A DNA stretch of 43,475 nt from Lachnospiraceae bacterium (GCA_900770345.1 CAAGKF010000099.1:1-43475), one strand, 5' to 3'; positions 32,074 to 41,116 are shown, numbered from the stretch's first letter. Translations and numbers: made by a program. Notes: generated by a model from the sequence alone, not told the origin.

Positions 32074-33840
32074 ATGATAACTTCTGCTGTGCAGGCTTCC
32101 AAAGGCGCCTGTCCCTTCGATATACTGATCCGAAATATCCGCATTGTCAATGTGTTCACTGACTCCGCAGAGCCGGGCTGCATCGGCATTTCGGGTAACC
32201 GGATCGCTTATGCAGGACCGGAAGAGCCGGATATGAAAGCTCTGCATTCAATCGACGGCAATGGCCAATGGGCGCTGCCTGGATTTGTAGATGCCCATAT
32301 GCATCTGGAAAGCAGTATGCTGACACCGGATCACTTTGCGCGGATCGCACTCTCACACGGTACTACGACCGTGGCCGCAGATCCCCACGAGATTACAAAT
32401 GTAATGGGACCGGACGGGGTTCAGGCATTAACAGACGCCTGCCGGGATCTCCCTCTTCGTGTGCTGGTGATGGCTCCGTCCACAGTTCCGTCCTCACCCG
32501 GTTTTGAAGACTCCGGCTGCAGTATTGGCGCCGCGGAGGCCGGAAAACTCCTGGACCTGCCGGGAGTATGGGGACTGGGAGAAGTAATGGATTTCAATGC
32601 TGTAGCAGAAGGTGATCCCCATATTCTTTCTGTGATTGAGGAAGCTCATAAGCGAAACTGTCTCATAGATGGCCATGCCTCTGTCCTTACCGGACGGCGG
32701 CTTCAGACCTTCCGGGCCGCCGGGATCGACAGCGATCACACCCTCGGAACCGCTGAGAAGCTTCATGAAGAACTGGCTCTGGGCTTTTGCGTACAGATAC
32801 AGGAAGCCATGCTGAACAAAGAGCTTGTAAAGGCCATGAACGAGGCTCCGGTGCAGAACCGGATCTGTCTGGTGACCGATGATGTTCCGCTGCCGCGTCT
32901 GATGAAAAACGGCCACCTGAACCATGTGGTCGCCCGGGCGATCGAACTGGGTCTGGATCCGATCCGTGCTGTCCGTTTTGCCACCATCAATCCGGCCGAA
33001 CGTCTCCGGCTGTATCACACCGGCGCAATCGCTCCCGGCATGACGGCAGATATTCAGCTGGTTAAAAATCTGGAACATCCGGAAGCTGAGCTTGTTCTCT
33101 GCAGCGGAAAAATCGTCTGGGAGAACGGCAGATTTATTCCGGAGCTGCCTGCGTATCATCCTCCGAAATCTATGCTTTCATCTCTGCATATCCGTCCGCT
33201 GAGGGAAGAAGACTTTGAAATATCCTGCTGTGTTCCCCCAAGCTTTCACGGAGGCACAGGGCTCATCAATCTGATCGGCCAGGACGGAGTTTCCTTCCGC
33301 ACCAGACATATTCAAAAAACTGTCCGGCTTTCTCCGGAGAAAAACGGCAGAGCCCGCGCAGAAACAGCACCTCTTTTAAAAATGGCAGTGTGCAACCGCT
33401 ATGGGAAGCAGCAGCGAGGGCTGGCTCTTCTGGACGGTATGGACAATGTCATCGGCGCAGCGGCACTGACCTACGGGCACGATTCCCACAATCTAACTAT
33501 ATTCGGCGGAAACGATGCCGATATGGCTGCTGCAGCCAACGCGCTGATCCGCACACAGGGCGGACTCTGCACTGCAAGAAACGGGAACATTGAAACGCTG
33601 GTTCCTCTCCCTCTGGCGGGACTTTTGTCTCCGGAAGCACCGGAGGTACTTTTAAAACAGCTGGAGGCATTTCTGGACAGCTGCCGAAACCTTGGATTCT
33701 CTCATCAGAACCTGTTATCCTTTTTTACGATCATGCCCCTGGCGGTTTCCCCCGAGATCAAATGCACGGACCGCGGACTGCTGGATGTGGTACATAAGCG
33801 CTTTCTGCCGCTGGTAGAACAAATCAAGGAGGACATATAA
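32074..33840 (+). CDS. ade: Adenine deaminase
   Basis: A 588-residue amidohydrolase-superfamily enzyme converting adenine to hypoxanthine and ammonia. Metal motifs: GFVDAHMHLESS (His75/His77), DPHEITNVMG, GHASVL and TDDVPLP. The C-terminal half is the adenine deaminase-specific domain. GGAGGA lies 7 bases before the ATG at 32074; the ATG at 32059 overlaps that ribosome binding site region and was rejected. It is the first gene of an operon continuing without a gap into PotBCAD-like transporter genes. That suggests the transporter brings in a purine-related or other nitrogenous substrate, which is inference. Confidence 0.93.
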   Translation: MITSAVQASKGACPFDILIRNIRIVNVFTDSAEPGCIGISGNRIAYAGPEEPDMKALHSIDGNGQWALPGFVDAHMHLESSMLTPDHFARIALSHGTTTVAADPHEITNVMGPDGVQALTDACRDLPLRVLVMAPSTVPSSPGFEDSGCSIGAAEAGKLLDLPGVWGLGEVMDFNAVAEGDPHILSVIEEAHKRNCLIDGHASVLTGRRLQTFRAAGIDSDHTLGTAEKLHEELALGFCVQIQEAMLNKELVKAMNEAPVQNRICLVTDDVPLPRLMKNGHLNHVVARAIELGLDPIRAVRFATINPAERLRLYHTGAIAPGMTADIQLVKNLEHPEAELVLCSGKIVWENGRFIPELPAYHPPKSMLSSLHIRPLREEDFEISCCVPPSFHGGTGLINLIGQDGVSFRTRHIQKTVRLSPEKNGRARAETAPLLKMAVCNRYGKQQRGLALLDGMDNVIGAAALTYGHDSHNLTIFGGNDADMAAAANALIRTQGGLCTARNGNIETLVPLPLAGLLSPEAPEVLLKQLEAFLDSCRNLGFSHQNLLSFFTIMPLAVSPEIKCTDRGLLDVVHKRFLPLVEQIKEDI

Positions 33841-34677
33841 ATGAAACGAAATAAAAACGCGTTTCTGCTGGCTCTGCCGACTGTACTTGCCCTGCTGGTT
33901 TTCTTTATCCTTCCCATGGCCTATATCCTTGCGAAGACATTGCTGACAGACGGTATATCCGATTTTGCTGCCTTTTTTCATGATCCCTTTTACCTGAATA
34001 TTCTCTGGACTACAGTGCGTGTTTCCCTGATATCCACCTTTATTTCTCTGATTCTCGGATATCCCACCGCGTATTTTATGGCCAGGACACAATCCCGCAT
34101 GAAAAAGATCATGATGATCATTATCCTTTTTCCCTTTCTTGTCAGCGCAGTTGTTCGTTCCTACGGCTGGATGGTCATCCTTGGCACCAACGGCCTTCTC
34201 AATCAGCTGCTGCAGGCACTGGGAATCATTTCTAAACCGTTAAAGATTCTGAATACAGAAACAGCAGTTATTATCGGCATGATCCATCTTCTGATTCCCT
34301 ACATGGTTTTATCCCTGGTAGGCGTACTCCAGAGCATTGATCCCAATGTGGAATATGCCGCGTACAGTCTGGGGGCATCACCGGCCAAAACTTTTGCTAA
34401 AATCATTTTTCCTTTGAGCCTGCCCGGCATACTTTCCGGATGCGTACTGGTTTTTACCATGAGTATGACCTCCTATGTTACACCAAAGCTCCTCGGCGGT
34501 TCCAAATTCCGTATGATGGCAACCATGGTGGTTCAGGAAATCAATGTTAATTTTGACTGGGGCGCTGCTTCGGCCATCAGTTACATCCTTCTGGCTGTGA
34601 TTCTGGCAGTTCAGGCCGCTGTAGTTTTAGCAACATCCGGATATATGAAGAGAATGGGAGGCGGAAAAAATGCGTGA
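33841..34677 (+). CDS. ABC transporter permease, PotB-like
   Basis: A 278-residue inner-membrane permease with about six transmembrane helices. The ABC-coupling EAA loop is present as EYAAYSLGASPAKTFAKIIFP. It belongs to the spermidine/putrescine-type (PotB/CysW-like) permeases. The ATG directly follows the ade stop codon, with AAGGAGG inside the end of ade. It pairs with the next permease, whose start it overlaps by 8 bases. Confidence 0.9.
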   Translation: MKRNKNAFLLALPTVLALLVFFILPMAYILAKTLLTDGISDFAAFFHDPFYLNILWTTVRVSLISTFISLILGYPTAYFMARTQSRMKKIMMIIILFPFLVSAVVRSYGWMVILGTNGLLNQLLQALGIISKPLKILNTETAVIIGMIHLLIPYMVLSLVGVLQSIDPNVEYAAYSLGASPAKTFAKIIFPLSLPGILSGCVLVFTMSMTSYVTPKLLGGSKFRMMATMVVQEINVNFDWGAASAISYILLAVILAVQAAVVLATSGYMKRMGGGKNA

Positions 34678-35464
34678 GAAAAGAATTAACCCACTGTGCA
34701 GTCTGACTGCAGTTCTGGTAATGCTGTTTTTACTGGCTCCCCTCGCGGTAATTGTCATTGCCTCCTTTACACCCACGGCACTGATTACCTTTCCGCCCCA
34801 GGGCTTTTCCCTGAAATGGTATGCCAATATTTTCCACTCCTCCGCCCACTTCATCGAAGGTCTGGCAAACAGCCTGAAAATCGGCATACTGGCTACAGCT
34901 CTGGATATTTTTCTGGGAGTTACGGCTGCTCTTTCCATCTGCCGATATGATTTCAAAGGAAAAAATGTCCTTCTGAATTATTTTACATCACCTATGTACG
35001 TGCCCAGCGTCGCATTCGCATTTGTCCTTCTTCAGGTATACAGCCAGATTGGCGGTGTTCCGGGGATGCTCCGCATTTTTATCGGCCATTTTGTGATCAT
35101 CCTTCCTTACATTGTACGCAATACAGTTTCCGTACTCCACGTATTCAACTGGACTCTGGAGGATGCCGCAACCTCCTTGGGCGCAAATCCGATCCAGGTT
35201 TTTTTCAGGATCACGATCCCCATGGCAAAACCCGGAATTCTCGCAGGCGCTCTGCTGGCATTCCTCTATTCCTTTGACGAGGTGGCCTTAAGCAGCCTGC
35301 TTTCCACCCCGCGTTTTATCACACTGCCCATCCGAATCATGAACTACATGGAACTGACCTTCGACCCGACACTGGCGGCAATCTCTACTCTGCTGATTTT
35401 CGCTTCTCTTTGTCTCATCATTCTGATGGAGAAGTTTATCGGATTGGATATGTTCGTAAAATAA
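34670..35464 (+). CDS. ABC transporter permease, PotC-like
   Basis: A 264-residue permease with about six membrane segments and an EAA loop (LEDAATSLGANPIQVFFRITIP), of the PotC type. It overlaps the PotB-like gene by 8 bases, so translation is coupled. Together the two form the membrane channel of the importer. Confidence 0.9.
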   Translation: MREKRINPLCSLTAVLVMLFLLAPLAVIVIASFTPTALITFPPQGFSLKWYANIFHSSAHFIEGLANSLKIGILATALDIFLGVTAALSICRYDFKGKNVLLNYFTSPMYVPSVAFAFVLLQVYSQIGGVPGMLRIFIGHFVIILPYIVRNTVSVLHVFNWTLEDAATSLGANPIQVFFRITIPMAKPGILAGALLAFLYSFDEVALSSLLSTPRFITLPIRIMNYMELTFDPTLAAISTLLIFASLCLIILMEKFIGLDMFVK

Positions 35465-35483
35465 CACAGAAAGGCGGCTGAAT

Positions 35484-36551
35484 ATGGCTACTCTGGAATT
35501 AAAAGAATTAACAAAAAAATACGGCAGCTTCACTGCCGTGGATCATATGAACCTGAAGGTATCAGAGGGTGAAATGATCGCTCTCCTGGGCGGAAGCGGC
35601 TGCGGAAAAACCACGACTCTTCGGATGATCGCCGGTTTTACAGAACCCTTCTCCGGTACAATTCTGGTAGACGGAAAAGACATCGGGAAAATTCCTCCCT
35701 ATAAACGCAATATTGGAATTTTCTTTCAAAACTACGCTCTCTTCCCCCATATGACAGTATATGAAAATGTGGCCTTCGGCCTGAAGCTGCAGAAACGCCC
35801 GAAACAGGAGATCAGGGAACGTGTGGAAAATATCCTGACGCTGGTTCGTCTGACGGGACTGGACAAAAGATATCCGCGTGAGCTGTCCGGCGGACAGCAG
35901 CAGCGTGTAGCGCTGGCCCGCGCCCTTGTGACCCGCCCCGCAATTCTGCTTCTGGATGAACCTCTTTCCAATCTGGACGCAAAGCTGCGTGTAGAAATGC
36001 AGGTGGAAATCAAACGGATCCAGAAGGAACTGGGTATTACCACTATTATCGTAACACACGATCATGAAGAAGCCGTATCTCTGGCAGACCGTGTAATCGT
36101 AATGAATGCCGGACAGATCCTGCAGATCGGTACTCCTCAGGAAATTTTTGACCGTCCTTCTTCTCCTTTTGTGGCTGATTTTATGGGATTTTCCACTTTT
36201 ATCCACGGTATTATGGGTCCTGAAGGGAATGAACATCGTCAGGTAACCTGCAGCGGACGGACTCTCTTTGTAACCAAAGAAGCGGCCCGCGGACTGGAGG
36301 AAGGCGCATCATGTCTTCTGTCCATCCGTTCAGAAAATATTTCACTTGCTCAGACTCCGGGAGAAAATACTGTTCCCGGGCGTGTAGAAAGCGCAACCTA
36401 CAAGGGACACACCACCCGGCTTGAGGTATCCGGCTGTTTTGCGGAAATGGTGTATCCCGCCATCAGCGGATATGCAGAGACGGAAGCAGGAAGAGAAGTG
36501 CTGGTACACTTCCCGGCCGACCGAATCTGTGTATATAGAAACAACAACTAA
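35484..36551 (+). CDS. ABC transporter ATPase, PotA-like
   Basis: A 355-residue ATPase: Walker A GGSGCGKTT, Q-loop (FFQNYALFPHMTV), signature LSGGQQQRVALARAL, Walker B ILLLDEPLSNLD and the switch histidine VTHDHEEA. It has a C-terminal TOBE domain (about 270-350), as in PotA/CysA/MalK-type ATPases. It energises the two upstream permeases. The ribosome binding site GAAAGGCGG is moderate. Confidence 0.93.
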   Translation: MATLELKELTKKYGSFTAVDHMNLKVSEGEMIALLGGSGCGKTTTLRMIAGFTEPFSGTILVDGKDIGKIPPYKRNIGIFFQNYALFPHMTVYENVAFGLKLQKRPKQEIRERVENILTLVRLTGLDKRYPRELSGGQQQRVALARALVTRPAILLLDEPLSNLDAKLRVEMQVEIKRIQKELGITTIIVTHDHEEAVSLADRVIVMNAGQILQIGTPQEIFDRPSSPFVADFMGFSTFIHGIMGPEGNEHRQVTCSGRTLFVTKEAARGLEEGASCLLSIRSENISLAQTPGENTVPGRVESATYKGHTTRLEVSGCFAEMVYPAISGYAETEAGREVLVHFPADRICVYRNNN

Positions 36552-36571
36552 CATTATGGAGGAAAAGTAAA

Positions 36572-37732
36572 ATGAACAAAAAGAAAATCACAGCACTTGG
36601 TCTGTCCGCCATCATGGCGCTGAGTCTGGCTGCCTGCGGCGGCAGCACAGAGCAGAAGCCTGCCGAAAGCAGCTCTGCCGCTCAGGAAACTGCCGCTCCG
36701 GCAGAAAGCAATGCAGCACAGGAAGCTTCCACGGAAAACAGTGAAACAAAAGACTTTGGCGGCGCTGAGCTGGTTGTGGCAACCTGGGGCTGGGCTGAAG
36801 CAGGCTTAAAGACTCTGGCAGCTGACTTCGAGAAAACCTACAACTGCACTATTCTCGTAGATCCCACCAGCGGAAACGGCGACCGTCTGAACAAACTGAT
36901 GGCAGAGAAAAATGATCCTACCGCAGATATCGCTCTTCTGACCAAGAGCTTTGCCGAAACCGGCAATCAGGGCGACCTCTTCGAGAAGGTTGACACTTCT
37001 GTCGTGACAGACCTGGATAATCTTTACAGCTTTGCGGTAAACGCTGACGGTTACGGCCCCTGCTATTCCGTCTGCCGTTACGGCATCATGTACAACGCTG
37101 ACGCTCTGGAAGCCGCAGGCCTTCCGGCACCCGCTTCTTATCAGGATCTCTTTGATGACAAATATGCCGGAATGGTAGCTCTGCCGGATATGACCTCTAC
37201 CGCCGGCCCTTACATGCTGGTTGCCATGGCTGAAGCTATGGGCGGCAGCCAGGAGGATATAACTCCCGCTATGGAACTGATGCAGGAGAAAAAAGACAAC
37301 ATCGATCTCTGGTATACAGCTTCCTCTGATGTGGTAAATGCCTTCACTACCGGCGAAGCCAATATTGCTGTTTTCATGGATATCAATATGCCGGGTCTGA
37401 TGGACAGCGGGCTGAACATGGTATGGATTGATGCTTCTGAAGGTTCTTTCGCCGCTCCCGCTACCGTAAACGTTGTAAAGAACTGCAAACATCCGGAGCT
37501 GGCTCAGCTGTTTGTGGAATATCTGATCTCCGATGAAGCTCAGAACAAGATCGCAGAGGTTATGAATGAAGCTCCTGTCAGCAAGACAGCCTCCATGGAT
37601 GATTCTCTGAAGACTTATCTGGCCTACGGTGAGGATTCCATGAGTGCTCTGAAAGAATTCGACGAATCCTACATTTCCTCTGCCAAGGAAGAATGGATCG
37701 ATACCTTCCAGAGAACAGTAAATATTCAGTAA
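36572..37732 (+). CDS. PotD-like solute-binding lipoprotein
   Basis: A 386-residue lipoprotein. The signal peptide ends in the lipobox LAAC (Cys21 or thereabouts), followed by a low-complexity Ala/Glu/Ser linker (about 25-60) and a type II periplasmic-binding-protein fold. The fold starts ELVVATWGWAEAG and includes STAGPYMLVAMAEAMGG and IAVFMDINMPG. It resembles spermidine/putrescine-binding proteins, but the ligand residues cannot be confirmed by eye. Gene order ade-potB-potC-potA-potD puts the binding protein last. AGGAGG-like GGAGG precedes the ATG, and a strong terminator follows. Confidence 0.9.
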   Translation: MNKKKITALGLSAIMALSLAACGGSTEQKPAESSSAAQETAAPAESNAAQEASTENSETKDFGGAELVVATWGWAEAGLKTLAADFEKTYNCTILVDPTSGNGDRLNKLMAEKNDPTADIALLTKSFAETGNQGDLFEKVDTSVVTDLDNLYSFAVNADGYGPCYSVCRYGIMYNADALEAAGLPAPASYQDLFDDKYAGMVALPDMTSTAGPYMLVAMAEAMGGSQEDITPAMELMQEKKDNIDLWYTASSDVVNAFTTGEANIAVFMDINMPGLMDSGLNMVWIDASEGSFAAPATVNVVKNCKHPELAQLFVEYLISDEAQNKIAEVMNEAPVSKTASMDDSLKTYLAYGEDSMSALKEFDESYISSAKEEWIDTFQRTVNIQ

Positions 37733-37746
37733 TAAAGACACACCAC

Positions 37747-37791
37747 AGCCCCTGGAATGCCGGGATTTTCACAGCATTCCGGGGGCTTTTT
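37747..37791 (+). terminator. Intrinsic terminator of the ade-ABC operon
   Basis: AGCCCCTGGAATGC (37747-37760) pairs with GCATTCCGGGGGCT (37774-37787) with one wobble, followed by TTTT. Confidence 0.92.
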
Positions 37792-37797
37792 ATGGGA

Positions 37798-37826
37798 TTG
37801 TTTTTGCGTCATTGGGAATATATAAT
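37798..37826 (+). promoter_or_regulatory. Promoter of the Y-family polymerase gene, with flanking inverted repeat
   Basis: TTGTTT (37798-37803), 17 bases, and TATAAT (37821-37826). TTGCGTC (37804-37810) and GACGCAA (37834-37840) form a 7-bp inverted repeat straddling the -10, with half-site centres 30 bases apart. No Firmicute LexA box (GAAC-N4-GTTC) is visible. Confidence 0.75.
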
Positions 37827-37871
37827 AACAACAGACGCAATTCAACGCCGGACACAGAAAGGGGACATTCC

Positions 37872-39401
37872 ATGCAGGAAAAACACACCTATGTCGCTAT
37901 TGATCTCAAGTCCTTTTATGCCTCCGTGGAATGTGTGGAACGCGGTCTGGACCCCATGACTACAAACCTGGTGGTGGCAGACGCGGAGCGGACAGAAAAA
38001 ACCATCTGCCTCGCCGTATCCCCTTCCCTGAAGGCCTACGGCATACCGGGACGTGCCCGCCTGTTTGAGGTTGTCCAAAGAGTACGTGAAATCAACAGCC
38101 GCAGAAGACGCTTCGCGCCGGAGGGCCGGCTGACCGGCGAATCCTTCCATGATCCGGAGCTGAAAGAACATCCCGAGCTGGCCCTGTCCTATATTACCGC
38201 CCCGCCCCGGATGGCGCACTACATGAAGCACAGTACAGAAATCTATAACATTTATCTGAAATACATTGCCCCGGAGGATATCCATGTTTACTCCATCGAT
38301 GAGGTTATCATGGACGTAACCTCCTATCTTCCGGTTTACAATATGTCCGCCCGGGACCTGACCTCGGCCATTATCCATGATGTGTTTAAAAATACGGGAA
38401 TTACAGCTGCCGCCGGCATCGGAACCAACATGTACCTGTGCAAGATCGCCATGGACATTGTGGCAAAGCATGTGGAGCCGGATACGGATGGCGTGCGCAT
38501 CGCCGAGCTGGATGAAATGACATACCGTAAAAAGCTGTGGAACCACCGTCCTCTCACAGATTTCTGGAGGATCGGCAGGGGGTACGCGAAAAAGCTGGAA
38601 ACCTATGGGCTGTACACCATGGGAGATATTGCCCGCTGTTCCGTCGGAAAGCCTCAGGATTTTCACAATGAAGATCTGCTGTTCCGTCTGTTCGGAGTAA
38701 ACGCGGAGCTTTTGATCGACCATGCCTGGGGCTGGGAGCCCTGTACCATGGCTGATGTCAAGGCCTACCGGCCGGAAAACAGCAGCTTCAGCTGCGGACA
38801 GGTCCTGCAGTGTCCTTATTCTTTTGAGAAGGCGCGGCTGGCAGTGCACGAAATGGCTGATTCCGTAGCCCTTGACCTGGTGGACAAAGGCCTTGTCACC
38901 GATCAGATGATTCTCACCGTCGGCTATGATATTGAAAATCTTACAGACCCGGCCCGCCGAAAAAAATATAAAGGAACGATCACCACAGATTCCTACGGGC
39001 GACAGGTTCCCAAACACGCCCACGGCACGGCAAATCTTGACCGCAGGACCTCTTCCTCCAGATTGATCACGGAAGCTGTCCTGAAGCTGTTTGACGAGAT
39101 CGTCGATCGGGATCTCCTTATTCGCCGCCTGACAGTTACCACCAATCATGTAGTGGATGAAGCTGCCGCAAAAACGGAAGCCGATGAACCGGAGCAGCTG
39201 GATCTGTTTACCGACTACGCGGCACGCGAAAAGGAGAGGCAGAAAGAAGAAGCGGCTTTTGAAAAAGAACGAAAGCTGCAGGAGGCCATGCTTTCTGTGA
39301 AAAAGAAGTTCGGAAAAAATGCCATCCTGAAAGGAATGAATCTGGAGGAGGGCGCCACCGCCCGGGAACGGAACAGACAGATCGGCGGGCATAAGGCCTG
39401 A
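37872..39401 (+). CDS. Y-family translesion DNA polymerase (DinB/UmuC type)
   Basis: A 509-residue lesion-bypass polymerase of the UmuC-like (UvrX/YqjW) group. The N-terminal catalytic motif is AIDLKSFYASVECVERG, and the second acidic motif is YSIDEVIMDV. HhH/little-finger regions follow (about 240-420). Near the C-terminus, EQLDLF matches the beta-clamp-binding motif QL[SD]LF, followed by a charged tail. AAAGGGG lies 7 bases before the ATG at 37872; an in-frame ATG at 37812 sits upstream of the -10 and is rejected. A YolD-like gene, usually next to such polymerases, lies just downstream but faces it. Confidence 0.93.
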   Translation: MQEKHTYVAIDLKSFYASVECVERGLDPMTTNLVVADAERTEKTICLAVSPSLKAYGIPGRARLFEVVQRVREINSRRRRFAPEGRLTGESFHDPELKEHPELALSYITAPPRMAHYMKHSTEIYNIYLKYIAPEDIHVYSIDEVIMDVTSYLPVYNMSARDLTSAIIHDVFKNTGITAAAGIGTNMYLCKIAMDIVAKHVEPDTDGVRIAELDEMTYRKKLWNHRPLTDFWRIGRGYAKKLETYGLYTMGDIARCSVGKPQDFHNEDLLFRLFGVNAELLIDHAWGWEPCTMADVKAYRPENSSFSCGQVLQCPYSFEKARLAVHEMADSVALDLVDKGLVTDQMILTVGYDIENLTDPARRKKYKGTITTDSYGRQVPKHAHGTANLDRRTSSSRLITEAVLKLFDEIVDRDLLIRRLTVTTNHVVDEAAAKTEADEPEQLDLFTDYAAREKERQKEEAAFEKERKLQEAMLSVKKKFGKNAILKGMNLEEGATARERNRQIGGHKA

Positions 39402-39436
39402 ATGTCTCCGGGCTGCTTCAGCCTCCCAAACACCGT

Positions 39437-39883
39437 TCATCCCGACGGAGCATCCGCCGCATGGTCAAATATTTCTCCTTCAAGATTATAAATATCCTCA
39501 ATCCGAATCCTCAGACCGTTTTCGGTAATCACGGTCTTTGTGTATTCATCCACTTTTTTTATCCTCGCGGAGATTTCCGCATACTGCCCTCCGGCCTTTT
39601 TATCATCCGATATAAAATATCTGATCTTAACCAGAGGATGCTCCGCTGTTTTTTCTTTCACAGCCTTAAGCTTTGCATCCAGAAGGCTTTTGGCGTTTTC
39701 ATCCAGTTCAGCCTGCTTACAGGTTTCCCTTGCCGCTTCTGAAATTTCCGCGTCGTAGCCGGACAGGGCTTTAAACGCCAAAAACTGGGCGGCACGATTG
39801 CTGATGCTCATGCGTTCATGCTTCAGCTTAAACGGATATTCCATATTAATAATATCCTCATAATCTTCCCGTTTTGCAGTCAT
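39437..39883 (-). CDS. YolD-like protein
   Basis: A 148-residue protein matching the YolD-like group encoded beside Y-family polymerases in Firmicutes. It has the N-terminal YEDIINMEYPFKLKHERMS, the SNRAAQFLAFKALSGYDAEI signature, a helical middle, and a C-terminal YFISDDKKAGG and KKVDEYTKTV beta region. The biochemical role is unknown; association with the polymerase UvrX/UmuC is known from gene neighbourhood. Here it is convergent with the polymerase gene (35 bases between stops) rather than upstream in one operon. The ribosome binding site GAGGG is about 10 bases before the ATG. Confidence 0.8.
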   Translation of the reverse strand: MTAKREDYEDIINMEYPFKLKHERMSISNRAAQFLAFKALSGYDAEISEAARETCKQAELDENAKSLLDAKLKAVKEKTAEHPLVKIRYFISDDKKAGGQYAEISARIKKVDEYTKTVITENGLRIRIEDIYNLEGEIFDHAADAPSG

Positions 39884-39912
39884 TTTAAGATCACCCTCTC
39901 TGTTTTGACTTT

Positions 39913-39921
39913 ATTGTATCA
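39913..39921 (-). promoter_or_regulatory. Extended -10 promoter of the YolD-like gene
   Basis: Minus strand TGA-TACAAT (39921-39913). No -35 hexamer is recognisable. I did not find a clear promoter for the divergent formamidase gene in the same gap. Confidence 0.5.
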
Positions 39922-39978
39922 GACCGGCTGCGCGGCGGACAGACCCCAATATGTAAATTTTTTAAGGAGATACAAACA

Positions 39979-40935
39979 ATGATCCGAATATCAAAAGAAT
40001 ACGTAACCGACTGTTTACAGGCAGACGCTGTGCCCGCCGCATACTGTGAAAGCGGAGAGATCGTGGAATTTGAAACCAGAGACTGCTATGATGACAATGA
40101 CATTACCGAAGAAAATCCTCTTGGAAATCGTTCAGAAGGTCTGGAAAATCCCGCCACCGGGCCCCTTTACATTCGGGGGGCGCAGCCCGGTGACGTGCTG
40201 AAGGCGGAGATCCTGGATATTGAACTGCGGGACTACGGGATCATGCGAACCTCCGTCACAGACGGAGCCTTCCGGCATCTGTATGATAAAAGAACCGCCC
40301 GGCGCTTCCCTCTCCAGGACTCTCTTCAACAGAACGGATCAGCCGGATACCGTTTTTCATTCAATGACAAACTGACACTGAACTGCGATATCATGATCGG
40401 CGTGATCGGAACAGCGCCGGAGGGAACAGGCGTTCCCACCATTACTCCGGGAGCCCACGGCGGAAATATGGACTGCCGCAGGATCGGAACAGGAACCACT
40501 CTGTATCTGCCTGTAAACGCACCGGGAGCGCTTCTTTCCATGGGAGATCTCCACGGGCTGATGGGCGACGGGGAAATGATGATCTGCGGCCTGGAAACAG
40601 CAGGAAAAGTAAAGGTGCGGGTGACGATTCTGAAAGAAAATATTCTTGAGGAATCGGGAGCCGGCTTCCTGAAAGAGGCACTTCCCCTTCTGGACGCATC
40701 CGGCACCCTGATGACGATCCAGTCCGCCGAAACCCTGGATGAGGCGGCACAGCTGGCGGCCTGCCGGATGCAGCAGCTGGTTGCAAAGGCTTCCGGTCTG
40801 GACGATGTGAATTCCGGAATGCTGATGTCCCTGAAGGGCAATCTGATCATCTGCCAGATCGTAAATCCGTTAAAGACTGTGCGGTGCGAATTCCCCAAAG
40901 ACATTCTGGAACGCTGCGGAGCGAAACTGCCGTAA
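39979..40935 (+). CDS. Acetamidase/formamidase (FmdA/AmdA) family protein
   Basis: A 318-residue protein of the FmdA/AmdA family, which hydrolyses short amides to the acid and ammonia. Family segments: NPLGNRSEGLENPATGPLYIRGAQPGDVL, TITPGAHGGNMD, TLYLPVNAPGALLSMGDLHGLMGDGE and the C-terminal VNSGMLMSLKGNLIICQIVNP. AAGGAG is well placed. The substrate is not known; family members act on formamide, acetamide or related compounds. It lies upstream of an amino acid ABC operon, but separate terminator and promoter signals (40992-41116) suggest separate transcription. Confidence 0.88.
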   Translation: MIRISKEYVTDCLQADAVPAAYCESGEIVEFETRDCYDDNDITEENPLGNRSEGLENPATGPLYIRGAQPGDVLKAEILDIELRDYGIMRTSVTDGAFRHLYDKRTARRFPLQDSLQQNGSAGYRFSFNDKLTLNCDIMIGVIGTAPEGTGVPTITPGAHGGNMDCRRIGTGTTLYLPVNAPGALLSMGDLHGLMGDGEMMICGLETAGKVKVRVTILKENILEESGAGFLKEALPLLDASGTLMTIQSAETLDEAAQLAACRMQQLVAKASGLDDVNSGMLMSLKGNLIICQIVNPLKTVRCEFPKDILERCGAKLP

Positions 40936-40991
40936 CAGCAGACGCACTTTATTTAAAAAAGTCCGGTTTACTTCTTTCATCCCTCCCCTAA

Positions 40992-41040
40992 AGAAATAAA
41001 CCTGCAATAAATTTTTATGCTTTATTTCTGTATTTTTATT
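40992..41040 (+). terminator. AT-rich terminator after the formamidase-family gene
   Basis: AGAAATAAA (40992-41000) pairs with TTTATTTCT (41021-41029). An inner GC and ATAA/TTAT pairing closes the loop, and a T-rich run follows. Confidence 0.6.
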
Positions 41041-41043
41041 AAA

Positions 41044-41072
41044 TTGACTTTCCTTCACTGCCGTGATAAATT
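41044..41072 (+). promoter_or_regulatory. Sigma-A promoter of the amino acid ABC operon
   Basis: TTGACT (41044-41049), 17 bases ending in TGA, and TAAATT (41067-41072). The extended -10 supports it. The start would be about 41079. Confidence 0.6.
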
Positions 41073-41082
41073 ATCTATTAAC

Positions 41083-41116
41083 AAAAGGCAACCGGGTCTT
41101 ACTCCGTTGCCTTTTT
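41083..41116 (+). terminator. Promoter-proximal intrinsic terminator (possible attenuator)
   Basis: AAAAGGCAAC (41083-41092) pairs with GTTGCCTTTT (41106-41115), followed by further T. It begins only a few bases after the predicted transcription start and 46 bases before the first ABC gene. Confidence 0.85.

Noticed and set aside
33841..37732. Confident assignment as a spermidine/putrescine importer (potABCD)
   Set aside because: Family resemblance is clear, but linkage to adenine deaminase and unverified pocket residues make the substrate uncertain, so gene symbols were withheld.
37842..39440. Long open frame (over 500 codons) on the minus strand, antisense to the Y-family polymerase
   Set aside because: No recognisable domain, no fitting ribosome binding site, and full overlap with a well-supported conserved gene. 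Codon bias of the sense gene explains the open antisense frame.
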